Part shown: one piece after another, positions 36,273 through 44,872 of the stretch | Numbering within the stretch: position 1 is the first letter of the stretch | How the letters are laid out: each line of letters begins with the position of its first letter | DNA from: Devosia sp. YR412 | GTDB lineage: Bacteria > Pseudomonadota > Alphaproteobacteria > Rhizobiales > Devosiaceae | Length of the DNA: 64,000 nucleotides | NCBI RefSeq assembly: GCF_900110945.1 | Contig: NZ_FOFL01000003.1 | Coordinates: 1-64,000 of the forward strand | Direction of reading: 5' to 3' | The notes under the pieces: generated by a model | Database searches by the model: none | Told to the model about the DNA's origin: nothing | The model's input: the letters and a program-made list of their open reading frames with translations, nothing else | Program-made: the position numbers and the translations under genes

Positions 36273-37018
36273 AGATCGCGCTCCAGCGGAAAGGGTGTTG
36301 CTTCCCAGTCGTCTTCAACCTCGAGACGCTGGGCATTCAGTCTTTCCCAGTCTCGCAGAAGGGCCGCGACGCCACGCCGGTCATTGGCGCCGGCTAGCGC
36401 CATAAGCTGCCGCATATCCTCCATCGGCTTGAGAAAGCCGTCCGCGAGCTGAATGCGCGACTCGCCTTCGGATCGCGTTCTCGGCTTTTTCAGAAAGCCT
36501 TCAGCCTCCGCCCTGATTTTCAGCCACCGCGTTTCCTCCTTGTCGATATAGGCCTGTGCCACGGCGCAGGCCTCGGGCAATCGGCCAAGAGAGGCTAGCA
36601 CCGAGGCGTGGAGGAAAGCGTCGTGGGACAGGGGCAGCAGCTCCTGGTGCTGCCAGTGCAGCCGGCTCTCCTGCATCAGACGGTAGAGATCCTCGATCTC
36701 AGCCAAGGGTCGAAATGGGTATTTCAAGGTCTGCCTGATGTGCTTGGCCAGCGTGCCGTGAAAGTCGGCATCAGTGGACCATCCGACGATCAATTCACGG
36801 CTCCAGTTGTCGCTCAAGCGTCCCGAAGGTGGGGCAAACATGACGAGAATTTCTGCGAGGGGCTTGGAAAAGGTCCTATCTGACGAACCAAGAAAACGAA
36901 TCCGCCGATGGATATGATGGACGGGACGGAGGTAGAGCTGGCGCGGCATCAGAGCCAGATCTTGATGCTCCGCCAATATCGGACGCGTCCATTTCTTGAC
37001 CTCTGCGATCGTCGTCAT
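36269..37018 (-). CDS. Hypothetical protein in a probable inserted segment, 249 aa
   Basis: A 249-aa soluble protein, helix-rich, with W-T-R-P-I-L-A-E-H near residue 10 and a basic C-terminal half (E-G-F-L-K-K-P-R-T-R-S-E-G). I do not recognise it. GAGGTGAG precedes the ATG by about nine bases. Its stop overlaps the hydroxypyruvate isomerase-like stop (CTAG), and it lies between that gene and a decayed copy of its 3' end, so it probably arrived in the same event. Confidence 0.65.
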   Translation of the reverse strand: MTTIAEVKKWTRPILAEHQDLALMPRQLYLRPVHHIHRRIRFLGSSDRTFSKPLAEILVMFAPPSGRLSDNWSRELIVGWSTDADFHGTLAKHIRQTLKYPFRPLAEIEDLYRLMQESRLHWQHQELLPLSHDAFLHASVLASLGRLPEACAVAQAYIDKEETRWLKIRAEAEGFLKKPRTRSEGESRIQLADGFLKPMEDMRQLMALAGANDRRGVAALLRDWERLNAQRLEVEDDWEATPFPLERDL

Positions 37019-37113
37019 GGTCGTGGTCTCACCTCGATAATGTAGATGATGGCACCAGGGTCGTTGCCTGCCAAGTGATCGGCAATTTCCTACCCCTGAC
37101 GAAGGGGCTCACC

Positions 37114-37296
37114 CGCGTGGCCCATGTCCACCTCGCCGATCATCCCAGGCGGAATGGGCCGGGCAGCGGTGGACTGCCGCTCAGGCAGAAGTTGGCCTGA
37201 CTGGAAGGGCAGGGGTATGCGGGCGCGGTGGGGCTGGAGTTTCGGCCGACAGGGACGACGGCGGATGCGCTGAGGGTGATGCGGGGGAGCCTCTAA
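37114..37296 (+). pseudogene. Decayed copy of the 3' end of the hydroxypyruvate isomerase-like gene
   Basis: 61 codons that align with the last part of the gene at 35502-36272: [10 protein letters not shown] is identical, then [13 protein letters not shown] codon is TGA (37198-37200). Many silent and missense differences remain, so it is an old copy. It has no body or start. Confidence 0.85.
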
Positions 37297-37762
37297 GGGG
37301 CCTTTTGACGGAATCGAATCGAGTCCATTTCAGTGCCAATTGCACAAAATCGCGTAGGAAGCCCCCAAAACGGCGAAAGTGGTTGCCGCTACCAACCCAC
37401 CGGAGAGCTTCATACGCTGCTCTTTGGTCATTTTTGACGAATTTGACGGCAAAACCGCTCGATTACCTTGCAGCCCAGCATCGTTGCCGAGTAATTTGGA
37501 GCAGTAACGTTTTGAAGGTCAATAAGATGACATTAGCCCACGTCGTACGGCATCAAGAGCGCCGTGTCGTACGACAATAAGAAAGGGCCACAAAACGGAT
37601 CGGTTCCAGCCGACCTGAAATGTGACCCATGGTGTCAGTGGAAAATCCAACCCGCTGGGCGGGAGTGCTAGGAATGTCGCTCTGACGGATGCTGTGTAAG
37701 CACCTTCAGATTCGCATGCTCTGGCCCCCGCTTCAAGGGAAATTTAGCCATGAGGCATAGCC
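37297..37762. other. 466-base gene-poor stretch in the accessory islet
   Basis: Less GC-rich than its surroundings. It holds a 33-codon frame on the minus strand (37431-37330) whose product has a single hydrophobic stretch (L-V-A-A-T-T-F-A-V-L-G-A-S-Y-A-I-L), without a clear ribosome site, and two GTCGTACG words 24 bases apart (37542, 37566), the second within the palindrome GTCGTACGAC. No convincing long gene. Confidence 0.5.
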
Positions 37763-37954
37763 ATGCAGGACCGAAAGGTCACGCCGGACATGGTTCCGGT
37801 AATCAAACAGGCCCGACTGTTGAAGTACAACTACGCACGCATCGCGGCGTACTTCCAAATCAATCAGGGCCGCATTGCCGATGTGATGAAGGGACGCTTG
37901 TACCCGGATATCCCACCGGCACCAAACCTGCCTGCTGATTTTCCCTCAGCATAA
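37763..37954 (+). CDS. Small helix-turn-helix-like protein, 63 aa
   Basis: A 63-aa protein: M-Q-D-R-K-V-T-P-D-M-V, a probable helix-turn-helix (K-Y-N-Y-A-R-I-A-A-Y-F-Q-I-N-Q-G-R-I-A-D), and a proline-rich tail. GAGG lies 11 bases upstream. I have seen similar short proteins in Rhizobiales without assigned function; the I-A-A-Y-F-x-I-N-x-G-R-I-x-x-V motif suggests a DNA-reading role. It lies at the right side of the accessory islet. Confidence 0.7.
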   Translation: MQDRKVTPDMVPVIKQARLLKYNYARIAAYFQINQGRIADVMKGRLYPDIPPAPNLPADFPSA

Positions 37955-37989
37955 GGAATGAATAGGAGGGGGCGACCTGCGGTTGCCCC

Positions 37990-38994
37990 TTACCCCACCA
38001 GACCATGCTGCCGGGTCAGGTCCTGCAGGTCCAGCTGCGGCCGTGCGCCGATATGCGAGATGACTTCCGATGCCGCCAGGCAACCCGTCTTCAACGCTGA
38101 TTCCAGCGTCTGGCCGCGGGCCATGCCCAGGAGGAAGCCCGATGCAAAAAGATCGCCGGCGCCGGTGGCGTCCACCACCTTGTCGATGGGGAAGGCGGGG
38201 ACAGAGGTGACTTCGCCATTGTAAACGACCATGGCCCCGTCGGCGCCCATGGTGATGGCGGCCAGTTCGGTATCCTTGGCGACCTGGCGCACGGCTTCGC
38301 CGAGGTCCTCGGTCTCGTAGAGGGACTTGAGCTCATGCACATTGGCAAAGACATAGTCGATGGTCTTTGAGCGCATCAGGTCGAGAAATTCGGCGCGATA
38401 GCGATCGACGCAGAAGGGGTCCGAGAGGGTGAAGGCGGTGGCGCGCTCGACCTTGTGGGCATAATGGGCGGCCAGCACGAAAGCCTTCTTGGCCTCGGCC
38501 GGATCCCAGAGGAAGCCTTCCATATAGGTGATGGCGGCCGCGCCGATCTCGTCGGGCTTGATATCCTGTTCGGTCAGCTGCTGGCAGGCTCCGAGATAGG
38601 TGTTCATGGTGCGCTCGCCATCGTCGGAGACGAAGATCATGCAGCGGGCGGTCAGAGCGCCATTCTTGAGGCGGCTGGTGTTGTAATGCACGCCGATCTG
38701 GTTGAAATCGGTCTCGAAGACATCGCCGAGCAGGTCATCGGCCACCTTGCCGACAAAGGCGGCACGGCCACCGAGCGAGGCGACGCCGGCTGCGGTATTG
38801 GCGGCGGAACCGCCGGAAATCTGCTGCCGCTCCAGCGGCATGCGCGAATAAAGGTCCTCTGCCCGATCGGTATCGATCAGGTGCATGATGCCCTTGTTCA
38901 TGCCTTCCGCCTCGATGAAGCCCTCAGGCGCCGGTGCGATGATGTCGACAATCGCATTGCCGATGGTGAGGACGTCGAAGCGGGTCTGGGTCAT
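37990..38994 (-). CDS. Adenosine kinase (PfkB family)
   Basis: A 334-aa ribokinase-fold kinase. G-G-S-A-A-N-T-A-A-G near residue 62 is PfkB signature 1 and D-A-T-G-A-G-D-L-F-A near residue 285 is signature 2 with the catalytic Asp. The overall type matches alphaproteobacterial adenosine kinases, which salvage adenosine to AMP; another sugar kinase role cannot be excluded. It stands alone on the minus strand. Confidence 0.9.
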   Translation of the reverse strand: MTQTRFDVLTIGNAIVDIIAPAPEGFIEAEGMNKGIMHLIDTDRAEDLYSRMPLERQQISGGSAANTAAGVASLGGRAAFVGKVADDLLGDVFETDFNQIGVHYNTSRLKNGALTARCMIFVSDDGERTMNTYLGACQQLTEQDIKPDEIGAAAITYMEGFLWDPAEAKKAFVLAAHYAHKVERATAFTLSDPFCVDRYRAEFLDLMRSKTIDYVFANVHELKSLYETEDLGEAVRQVAKDTELAAITMGADGAMVVYNGEVTSVPAFPIDKVVDATGAGDLFASGFLLGMARGQTLESALKTGCLAASEVISHIGARPQLDLQDLTRQHGLVG

Positions 38995-39066
38995 GAAAAG
39001 ATCCGGCAGGAGGGAAAGCCGTCAGCCGGTTTAGAGGAAGCGCGCCGGATGGGCAACCGTAACGGG

Positions 39067-39630
39067 TCAATGGTTGTCGATGATTTCGGCCACCAAGGCT
39101 TCAATGTCTTCCCCGGCCTGGATGGCGATCTGGCCATCGAGCAGCAGGACGGCCAAGCCATGCACGCGGGCCCAGGCGGCGAGCGCGGCGACCCGGCCAG
39201 CCTCGACCTCCTGGCCCGTCACATGGCGCAGCGTACGATAGGCGGCATCGGCGGCCATGCGCAGGCCGGGACGGTTATCGCGGCGCAGGGCCGGCGAAAA
39301 CATCAGGCGGAACAGGTTGGGATTATCGAGGGCGAATTTCACATAGGTGCGGCCCATGGCCGACATGTGATCCAGCGTGTCATTGGTGGCGATGCCCTCC
39401 ATCAGCCGGGTGAAGCGTTGAAAGCCAGTCACGGCGAGGGCTTCGAGCAAAGCGCCGCGGCTGTCGAAATGCCGGTAGGGCGCGGCCGGCGAGACACCCA
39501 CTGCCCGCGCCACGTCGCGCAGGCCAAGCCCGGCCTCGCCCTCGCGCTCTAGGATCAGCAGGGCCGCCTCAAGCAGCGCATTGCGCAGGTCGCCATGGTG
39601 ATAGGGGGCGTTGGCAAGGGATGTTGACAT
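39067..39630 (-). CDS. TetR-family regulator
   Basis: A 187-aa regulator: the helix-turn-helix is G-L-R-D-V-A-R-A-V-G-V-S-P-A-A-P-Y-R-H-F near residue 36-55, followed by a helical ligand domain of the WHG type. It is divergent from the DUF2214 gene with 59 bases between the starts, so that gene is the likeliest target together with itself. The gap is AT-rich for this DNA (TGTTCACTTCACTCTGACAG). Confidence 0.88.
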   Translation of the reverse strand: MSTSLANAPYHHGDLRNALLEAALLILEREGEAGLGLRDVARAVGVSPAAPYRHFDSRGALLEALAVTGFQRFTRLMEGIATNDTLDHMSAMGRTYVKFALDNPNLFRLMFSPALRRDNRPGLRMAADAAYRTLRHVTGQEVEAGRVAALAAWARVHGLAVLLLDGQIAIQAGEDIEALVAEIIDNH

Positions 39631-39689
39631 TGTTCACTTCACTCTGACAGTATGTAAGCAGGGATAACATAGAGCGTTGAGGGCTCCAA

Positions 39690-40142
39690 ATGGATATCGA
39701 CCTGCTTCTGGCCATTGCCCATCATCTGGCGGTGTTCACTCTGGTGGCGCTCTATGCCGTCGAATTTGCGCTATTGCGGCCGGGACTGGCGGGTCCGCGC
39801 ATTCGCCAGTTAGCCAAGGTGGACGCGGCCTATGGGGCACTGGCCGGGGTGGTGATCGTGGTCGGGATCATCCGGGTGATCTTTGGCGCGGTGGGCTGGC
39901 AATATTACGTCGGTAACCATGCCTTCTGGGGCAAGATGGCGGCGTTTCTGATGATGGGGCTGCTCACCATCCAGCCGACGATTGCGGTGCGAAAGTGGCT
40001 GAAGGCTTTGGATGCGGATGAAGGTTATGTGCCGCCAGCTGCGGAGATCGCGACGAGCCGGCGGTTCGTGCATATCCAGGCGGGTGTGCTGCTGCTGATC
40101 CCGGTGTTTGCTGCGGCGATGGCTCGGGGTTACGGGAGCTAA
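39690..40142 (+). CDS. DUF2214 family membrane protein
   Basis: A 150-aa membrane protein with four helices (about 5-25, 45-68, 80-97, 128-145) and the family-typical A-I-A-H-H-L-A-V-F and H-I-Q-A-G-V motifs. His residues in helix 1 may bind haem, but function is unknown. It is divergent from the TetR gene, probably its regulator. Confidence 0.82.
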   Translation: MDIDLLLAIAHHLAVFTLVALYAVEFALLRPGLAGPRIRQLAKVDAAYGALAGVVIVVGIIRVIFGAVGWQYYVGNHAFWGKMAAFLMMGLLTIQPTIAVRKWLKALDADEGYVPPAAEIATSRRFVHIQAGVLLLIPVFAAAMARGYGS

Positions 40143-40157
40143 AGGCAAGAAGCAAGA

Positions 40158-40272
40158 ATATCCCCTCCTAGCCTCCCCTTGAAAAAGGGGAGGGACAGAT
40201 CCAGCTTGCGGCACAATCGAGGGCTATCACCGCACGGATTCCCCCTTTCAGGAGGAGGTTAGGTGGGGGTAT
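40158..40272. repeat. Intergenic repeat with terminal inverted repeats, copy 4
   Basis: ATATCCCCTCCTAGCCTCCC at the left and GGAGGTTAGGTGGGGGTAT at the right; inner hairpins CTCCCCTT-GAAA-AAGGGGAG and CCCCCTTTCAGGAGG. The best preserved copy after 1198-1312. Confidence 0.7.
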
Positions 40273-40277
40273 CCCCT

Positions 40278-40970
40278 TCAGGAAACATGCTTGGGCAATG
40301 GCTTGTTGGGGGCCGGCGTCTTCGGCTCGAACCGGCACCATTCGGCAATCGCGCAGCGCCAGCATTCCGGTTTGCGCGCCTTGCAGACGTAGCGGCCGTG
40401 CAGGATCAGCCAGTGATGGGCATGCAGCATATATTGTTGGGGGATGACCTTGAGCAGGGTCAGCTCCACCGCCAGCGGCGTCTTGCCGGGAGCGAGGCCG
40501 GTGCGGTTGCCGACGCGGAACAGGTGGGTATCCACCGCAATCGCCGGCTGCTTGAACCAGATATTGAGCACGACATTGGCGGTCTTGCGACCGACGCCGG
40601 GCAGGGCTTCCAGCGATTCCCGGTCATCCGGAACTTGGCCGCCATGCAGGTCGATCAGCATCTGGCTCAGCGTGAAGACGTTCTTGGCCTTGCCGCGATA
40701 GAGGCCGATGGTCTTGACTAGCTCGGTGATGCGCTCGACGCCCAGAGCCACCATCTGCTCGGGCGTGGTGGCCAGAGCGAACAGATGCTTGGTCGCCTTG
40801 TTGACGCCGACGTCGGTGGCCTGGGCGGAGAGCACCACCGCCACCAGCAGCGTGAAAGCGTTGGAATAATCCAGCTCACCCTTGGGTTCGGGCTCGATCT
40901 CGTGGAAGCGGTTGAAGATGGCTTCCACATCGGCCTTTGGCAGGGTCTTCACTTTTTTCGCCGCAGGCAT
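40278..40970 (-). CDS. nth: Endonuclease III
   Basis: A 230-aa DNA glycosylase/AP lyase that removes oxidised pyrimidines. The helix-hairpin-helix with catalytic Lys is L-P-G-V-G-R-K-T-A-N near residue 133, the catalytic Asp in A-V-D-T-H-L-F near 152, and the iron-sulphur cluster C-x6-C-x2-C-x5-C (C-K-A-R-K-P-E-C-W-R-C-A-I-A-E-W-C) near residue 203. The start at 40970 is chosen; the open frame runs to 41234 without coding character. It is divergent from the DUF2244 gene. Confidence 0.96.
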   Translation of the reverse strand: MPAAKKVKTLPKADVEAIFNRFHEIEPEPKGELDYSNAFTLLVAVVLSAQATDVGVNKATKHLFALATTPEQMVALGVERITELVKTIGLYRGKAKNVFTLSQMLIDLHGGQVPDDRESLEALPGVGRKTANVVLNIWFKQPAIAVDTHLFRVGNRTGLAPGKTPLAVELTLLKVIPQQYMLHAHHWLILHGRYVCKARKPECWRCAIAEWCRFEPKTPAPNKPLPKHVS

Positions 40971-41018
40971 TCTCTCATCCGTGATTCTGGGCCTATAGTC
41001 AGTGCCCAAGAGTGCACC

Positions 41019-41504
41019 ATGCCGATGCAAGCCACTACCACAGCGCCGCTGTTTTCTGCAGCCCTTCGACCGGATCGATCGCCCGGCGTGGTCGGCGGCT
41101 GGGTCGCGCTGGTCGTGGCGACGGTGCTGGCTTCGCCGCTTGTTCTCTTCGTACCAGAGATGCTGCTGCCGGCTAGCGCGGCCTTTGTCGCCGGGGTCGT
41201 CAGCATGAGCCTGCTCTCGGTGCAGCAGTCGCACCGTCGTCGCATGCGGCAGCAGGTGACGCTATGGCCGGATCAGCTGGAGATCGCCACGAGCCAGAAA
41301 AAGGGCGAGCGGGTGCTGAAGCGCTTCGATCCCAAGACCGTGCGGCTGATCCTTGACCGCGACGATAATGAAAAGGTTTTGGCCCTGCGCCTGCGCAGCG
41401 GCAAGGAAGAGTTCGAGCTGGGCGCTTTCCTGACGCCGCAAGATAAATCCAGCTTCGCCAAAGCCTTCGGCACGGCGCTGCGCAAGGCGCGGCAGGAGGC
41501 CTGA
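41019..41504 (+). CDS. DUF2244 family membrane protein
   Basis: A 161-aa protein with two membrane helices (about 25-45 and 48-66) and a C-terminal domain with L-W-P-D-Q-L-E-I-A-T and G-A-F-L-T-P-Q-D-K, as in DUF2244 proteins next to nth in other alphaproteobacteria. Function unknown. A longer frame upstream overlaps nth and is rejected. Confidence 0.82.
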   Translation: MPMQATTTAPLFSAALRPDRSPGVVGGWVALVVATVLASPLVLFVPEMLLPASAAFVAGVVSMSLLSVQQSHRRRMRQQVTLWPDQLEIATSQKKGERVLKRFDPKTVRLILDRDDNEKVLALRLRSGKEEFELGAFLTPQDKSSFAKAFGTALRKARQEA

Positions 41505-41582
41505 GCCGGCGTCAAAACCGGGTCGCCTGTTTCTCGCTATTCCCTAAGATTGACACCCAGAGCCAAGCCAATGGGTGTTGCC

Positions 41583-42452
41583 ATGAACCAGATCGCCTCC
41601 ATGACCCCCGCGAGTGATTACGACACGATCCAGGCCGCCATCCGCTATCTGTCGGAAAACGGTCCCGACGTGGCCGACCTGCCGCGATTTGCCCGCGCGC
41701 TGGGCCTCAGCGAGCGTCAGCTGACCGACCTGTTCCGCCGCTGGTGCGGCCTCAGTCCCAAGAGCTTTGCCCAGGCGGTAGCGCTCGATCATGCCAAATC
41801 CCTACTGCGCAATCAGGAGAGTGTGCTCCATACGACCTATGAAGTGGGCCTGAGCTCCACATCGCGACTGCATGATCTGTTCGTGACCTATGAGGCCATG
41901 CCGCCGGGAATTTTCCGAGCCGGCGGGGCAGGGCTCGACATGATCTGGGGCGCCGCGCCATCGCCCTTCGGGCTGGCCGTGGTGACGGCCACCGAGTATG
42001 GCATGTCAGGGCTGGGCTTTGCCGATGAAAGCACCAGCGTGCAGCAGGCCTTCGAGGACCTGGCCAATCGCTGGCCCAATGCCCGCTTCACCCGCAATGA
42101 CGCCAAGGTGGCGCCGATGATTGCCCAGGCGTTTGATCCGGCACATTGGTCGCCGGAGCGACCAGTGCGGGTGGTTCTCATCGGCACGGATTTCGAAGTG
42201 CAGGTCTGGGAGACGCTGCTGAAGATTCCGGTCGGCTGCGCCACGACCTATCAGAGCGTCGCCAGTCATATCGGCCGGCCGACTGCGGCAAGGGCGGTGG
42301 GTGCGGCGGTGGGGAAAAACCCGATCAGCTTTGTGGTGCCGTGTCACCGCGTCGTTGGGACGTCGGGGGCGCTGACGGGCTATCACTGGGGCGTGCCGCG
42401 CAAGCGGGCGATTCTGGGCTGGGAAGCCGGCGTGGTATCGGCGGCGCATTAA
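41583..42452 (+). CDS. Ada-like AraC-HTH / methylated-DNA-protein-cysteine methyltransferase
   Basis: A 289-aa protein with an AraC-type helix-turn-helix (about residues 15-100) followed by an O6-alkylguanine-DNA methyltransferase domain. The acceptor Cys is in V-V-P-C-H-R-V near residue 253, preceded by R-A-V-G-A-A-V-G-K-N-P and G-T-D-F-E-V-Q-V-W. The N-terminal zinc domain with the methylphosphotriester-accepting Cys of classical Ada is absent. It may couple DNA repair to regulation. The start is ambiguous (41571 or 41583). Confidence 0.88.
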   Translation: MNQIASMTPASDYDTIQAAIRYLSENGPDVADLPRFARALGLSERQLTDLFRRWCGLSPKSFAQAVALDHAKSLLRNQESVLHTTYEVGLSSTSRLHDLFVTYEAMPPGIFRAGGAGLDMIWGAAPSPFGLAVVTATEYGMSGLGFADESTSVQQAFEDLANRWPNARFTRNDAKVAPMIAQAFDPAHWSPERPVRVVLIGTDFEVQVWETLLKIPVGCATTYQSVASHIGRPTAARAVGAAVGKNPISFVVPCHRVVGTSGALTGYHWGVPRKRAILGWEAGVVSAAH

Positions 42453-42459
42453 ATGCAAA

Positions 42460-42484
42460 GGGCGCCCATCGGGCGCCCTCGTTT
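42460..42484. terminator. Hairpin terminator between the Ada-like gene and gpmA
   Basis: GGGCGCCC-ATC-GGGCGCCC, then TCGTTT. The arms are each palindromic. A parS-like word begins at 42481. Confidence 0.7.
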
Positions 42485-42494
42485 CACGTGAATC
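42481..42494 (-). promoter_or_regulatory. parS-like 14-mer after a terminator
   Basis: GTTTCACGTGAATC directly after the hairpin at 42460-42478, between convergent genes. Confidence 0.6.
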
Positions 42495-42504
42495 CAAACT
42501 GCGG

Positions 42505-43119
42505 TCAGATTTCGACCCGCGCTTCCAGCTTCCCGTCGGCGCCGATCTGGTAAATCGTCGGCTCGCCGGTGGCGATTTCGCGCTTCAGGATCTGTTCCGG
42601 TGTCAGGCCTTCGATGGCCATCACCAGCGCGCGCAGCGAATTGCCATGGGCGGCGACAAGCACGGTCTTGCCCTGCTGGAGCTGCGGCAGGATCTCGGCT
42701 TCGTAATAGGGCAGGGTGCGCTCGGCCGTGGTCTTCAGCGACTCGCCACCCGGCGGCGGCACGTCATAGGAACGGCGCCAGATCAGCACCTGCTCCTCGC
42801 CCCACTTGACGCGGGCGTCATCCTTATTGAGGCCGGAGAGCTCGCCATAGTCGCGTTCGTTGAGCGCGATATTGCGGGTGATGGTGACATTGAGAATGCC
42901 CATCTCCTCGAGGATCAAGTCGAGCGTGTGCTGGGCGCGGCGCAGCGCGGAGGTGTAGAACAAGTCGGGGACGATACCCTTGCCCTTGAGCGCCTGGCCG
43001 GTGGCGCGGGCCTCCCCGATCCCCTGTTCGGTCAGGTTGGGATTGCGCCAGCCGGTGAAGAGGTTGGAGAGATTCCACTCGCTCTGGCCGTGGCGGACGA
43101 GGATCAGGGTACCGGTCAT
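42505..43119 (-). CDS. gpmA: 2,3-bisphosphoglycerate-dependent phosphoglycerate mutase
   Basis: A 204-aa glycolytic mutase. The catalytic R-H-G is in [10 protein letters not shown] near residue 8, [11 protein letters not shown] near residue 83, and the second His in A-A-H-G-N-S-L-R near residue 155. Length fits the short dPGM form common in alphaproteobacteria. It overlaps the EVE gene by four bases. Confidence 0.95.
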   Translation of the reverse strand: MTGTLILVRHGQSEWNLSNLFTGWRNPNLTEQGIGEARATGQALKGKGIVPDLFYTSALRRAQHTLDLILEEMGILNVTITRNIALNERDYGELSGLNKDDARVKWGEEQVLIWRRSYDVPPPGGESLKTTAERTLPYYEAEILPQLQQGKTVLVAAHGNSLRALVMAIEGLTPEQILKREIATGEPTIYQIGADGKLEARVEI

Positions 43120-43571
43120 TCTTGGTCTCCGAAATGAAAGTTCTGGCCGGCGCCCATGGCATCGGCAATGCGGGAAAAGTCGGCAGCGCTGGTCTTGAAC
43201 AGCGACTTGCGGAAATACATGCCCCAGTGGCTGCGGTCGGTGACGAACTCAAGCTGGGGCAGCAGGAAATAGATATCGGCCTCCTGCGCGTCGAAATAGT
43301 GGGCACGACGGCTCCAGGCCTCGACGCCGGCGCCCATGACGGGGCTGGGTTCGGGCTCGCCTTCGGCGATGACGCCGATGGCGGTGAAGCGGCGCACCGC
43401 GTCCTTGCCGCCCAGCGTTTCGGTCGGGGAATAATAGGCGAAGGCATCGCCGGGGCGGAGCTGTTTCACCGCGCTATGCTTGCCATGGGCGAACATGACA
43501 AAGCCCTGCTGGTGGCCGACACGCACGTGCGCGGCCGCTGCCACCCCGATCCAGCAGGTCGGCGTGGTCAT
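43116..43571 (-). CDS. EVE-domain protein
   Basis: A 151-aa protein that is almost entirely an EVE domain, a PUA-like fold suspected of binding modified nucleic acid bases. W-I-G-V-A-A near residue 7, G-D-A-F-A-Y-Y-S-P near residue 41 and [11 protein letters not shown] are visible. It is coupled to gpmA (ATGA) and follows dapB by five bases, so it belongs to a dapB-EVE-gpmA transcript. Confidence 0.82.
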   Translation of the reverse strand: MTTPTCWIGVAAAAHVRVGHQQGFVMFAHGKHSAVKQLRPGDAFAYYSPTETLGGKDAVRRFTAIGVIAEGEPEPSPVMGAGVEAWSRRAHYFDAQEADIYFLLPQLEFVTDRSHWGMYFRKSLFKTSAADFSRIADAMGAGQNFHFGDQE

Positions 43572-43576
43572 GGCGC

Positions 43577-44404
43577 TCAGAGCCCCAGCACGTCGGTCAT
43601 GGCATAGAGGCCCGCGGGTTGCTTGGCCGCCCAGAGTGCGGCGCGGGCGGCGCCATTGGCATAGATGGTGCGATCCTGGGCGCGGTGGTTGAGCTCGATG
43701 CGTTCGGACTGGCCGGCGAGGATCACCATATGGTCGCCGATGACATTGCCACCGCGCAAAGTGGCAAAGCCGATGGTCCCGGCTTCGCGCGGGCCGGTAT
43801 GGCCGTCGCGGACCTTGACCGCATGATCCTTGAGGGCGATGTCGCGGCCCTTGGCAGCGGCTTCGCCGAGCAGAAGCGCCGTGCCCGAGGGGGCATCGAC
43901 CTTCTTGTTGTGGTGCATTTCAAGGATTTCAATGTCGTAGTCGGCCAGCGCGGCGGCGGCCTTTTCGACGAGATTGGCCAGCACCACCATGCCCATGGAG
44001 AAATTGCCGGACTTGACGATTTTCGCGCCGGCCTTGGCAGAGGCGGCGATGGCGGCGTCATCGTCTTCGGAGCAACCCGTCGTGCCGATGATATGGACCA
44101 GACCGAGCTTGGCGGCCTTTTGGGAGAGAGCGACGCTAGCGGCGGGGGCGGTGAAGTCGATCACTGCATCGGCGCCGACCAGCGCTGCGTCGATGTCATC
44201 GCTGATCATCACGCCCAGCGCCTCGATACCGGCATAGAGACCCGCGTCCTGGCCAACGCCCGGCGAACCGGGGCGATCGACAGCGGCGTGCAGCCGCGCT
44301 GCCGCGCCATGCAGCGACACACCGCTCAGCCCAGCGACGGCCCGGATATTGGCCACGCCCATGCGGCCACCGGCGCCTGCGACCACGACCCTCAGATCTG
44401 CCAT
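43577..44404 (-). CDS. dapB: 4-hydroxy-tetrahydrodipicolinate reductase
   Basis: A 275-aa reductase of the lysine/diaminopimelate pathway. The NAD(P) loop is V-A-G-A-G-G-R-M-G near residue 8, and the substrate motif [13 protein letters not shown] near residue 158 is diagnostic. Length is normal. It heads a leftward run with the EVE gene and gpmA. Confidence 0.96.
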   Translation of the reverse strand: MADLRVVVAGAGGRMGVANIRAVAGLSGVSLHGAAARLHAAVDRPGSPGVGQDAGLYAGIEALGVMISDDIDAALVGADAVIDFTAPAASVALSQKAAKLGLVHIIGTTGCSEDDDAAIAASAKAGAKIVKSGNFSMGMVVLANLVEKAAAALADYDIEILEMHHNKKVDAPSGTALLLGEAAAKGRDIALKDHAVKVRDGHTGPREAGTIGFATLRGGNVIGDHMVILAGQSERIELNHRAQDRTIYANGAARAALWAAKQPAGLYAMTDVLGL

Positions 44405-44521
44405 CTGTCTCGTCTCCCTTTGCGCTCGCCTATAGCAGCGCCCAGGGAAAGTGCCAACAGCCGTGCCGCATTGCCGTCACCATGCTAGGATTGAAATTGC
44501 AGCAAAACCAAGGGGCCTGAT

Positions 44522-44872
44522 TTGACCATCACCAACGCGCTGGCCGGTATCGCGGTGGACGATATCAACGAGGCGCTCGACTATTACGAGCGGCTGTTCG
44601 GCCGTCCTGCCGATGCGCGGCCGATGAATGACGTGGCGGAATGGAAACTGCCCGGCGGCGGCTGGGTGCATGTCGCCACCGATGCCGACCGCGCCGGGGC
44701 GTCCAACCTGACGCTCATTGTCGATGACCTCGCCGAAGAGCTGGGCCGGCTGGGGCTGCATGGGCTGGCGCCGGTGTCGAAAGCCATGGGCGATTTTTTC
44801 AAGACCGCGAAATTCCGCGATCCGGATGGCAATCAGATCGTGCTGAGCCAGCCGCAGCAGGGGACGTATTAG
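44522..44872 (+). CDS. VOC/glyoxalase-like protein, TTG start
   Basis: A 116-aa VOC domain: I-T-N-A-L-A-G-I-A-V-D-D-I at the start and K-F-R-D-P-D-G-N-Q-I-V-L at the end. The start is TTG at 44522 with AAGGGG six bases upstream. It overlaps the coaA stop on the other strand. Function unassigned. Confidence 0.8.
   Translation: MTITNALAGIAVDDINEALDYYERLFGRPADARPMNDVAEWKLPGGGWVHVATDADRAGASNLTLIVDDLAEELGRLGLHGLAPVSKAMGDFFKTAKFRDPDGNQIVLSQPQQGTY

Noticed and set aside
37305..37580. 91-codon plus-strand frame in the islet
   Set aside because: No ribosome site; random-looking composition; region better described as gene-poor.
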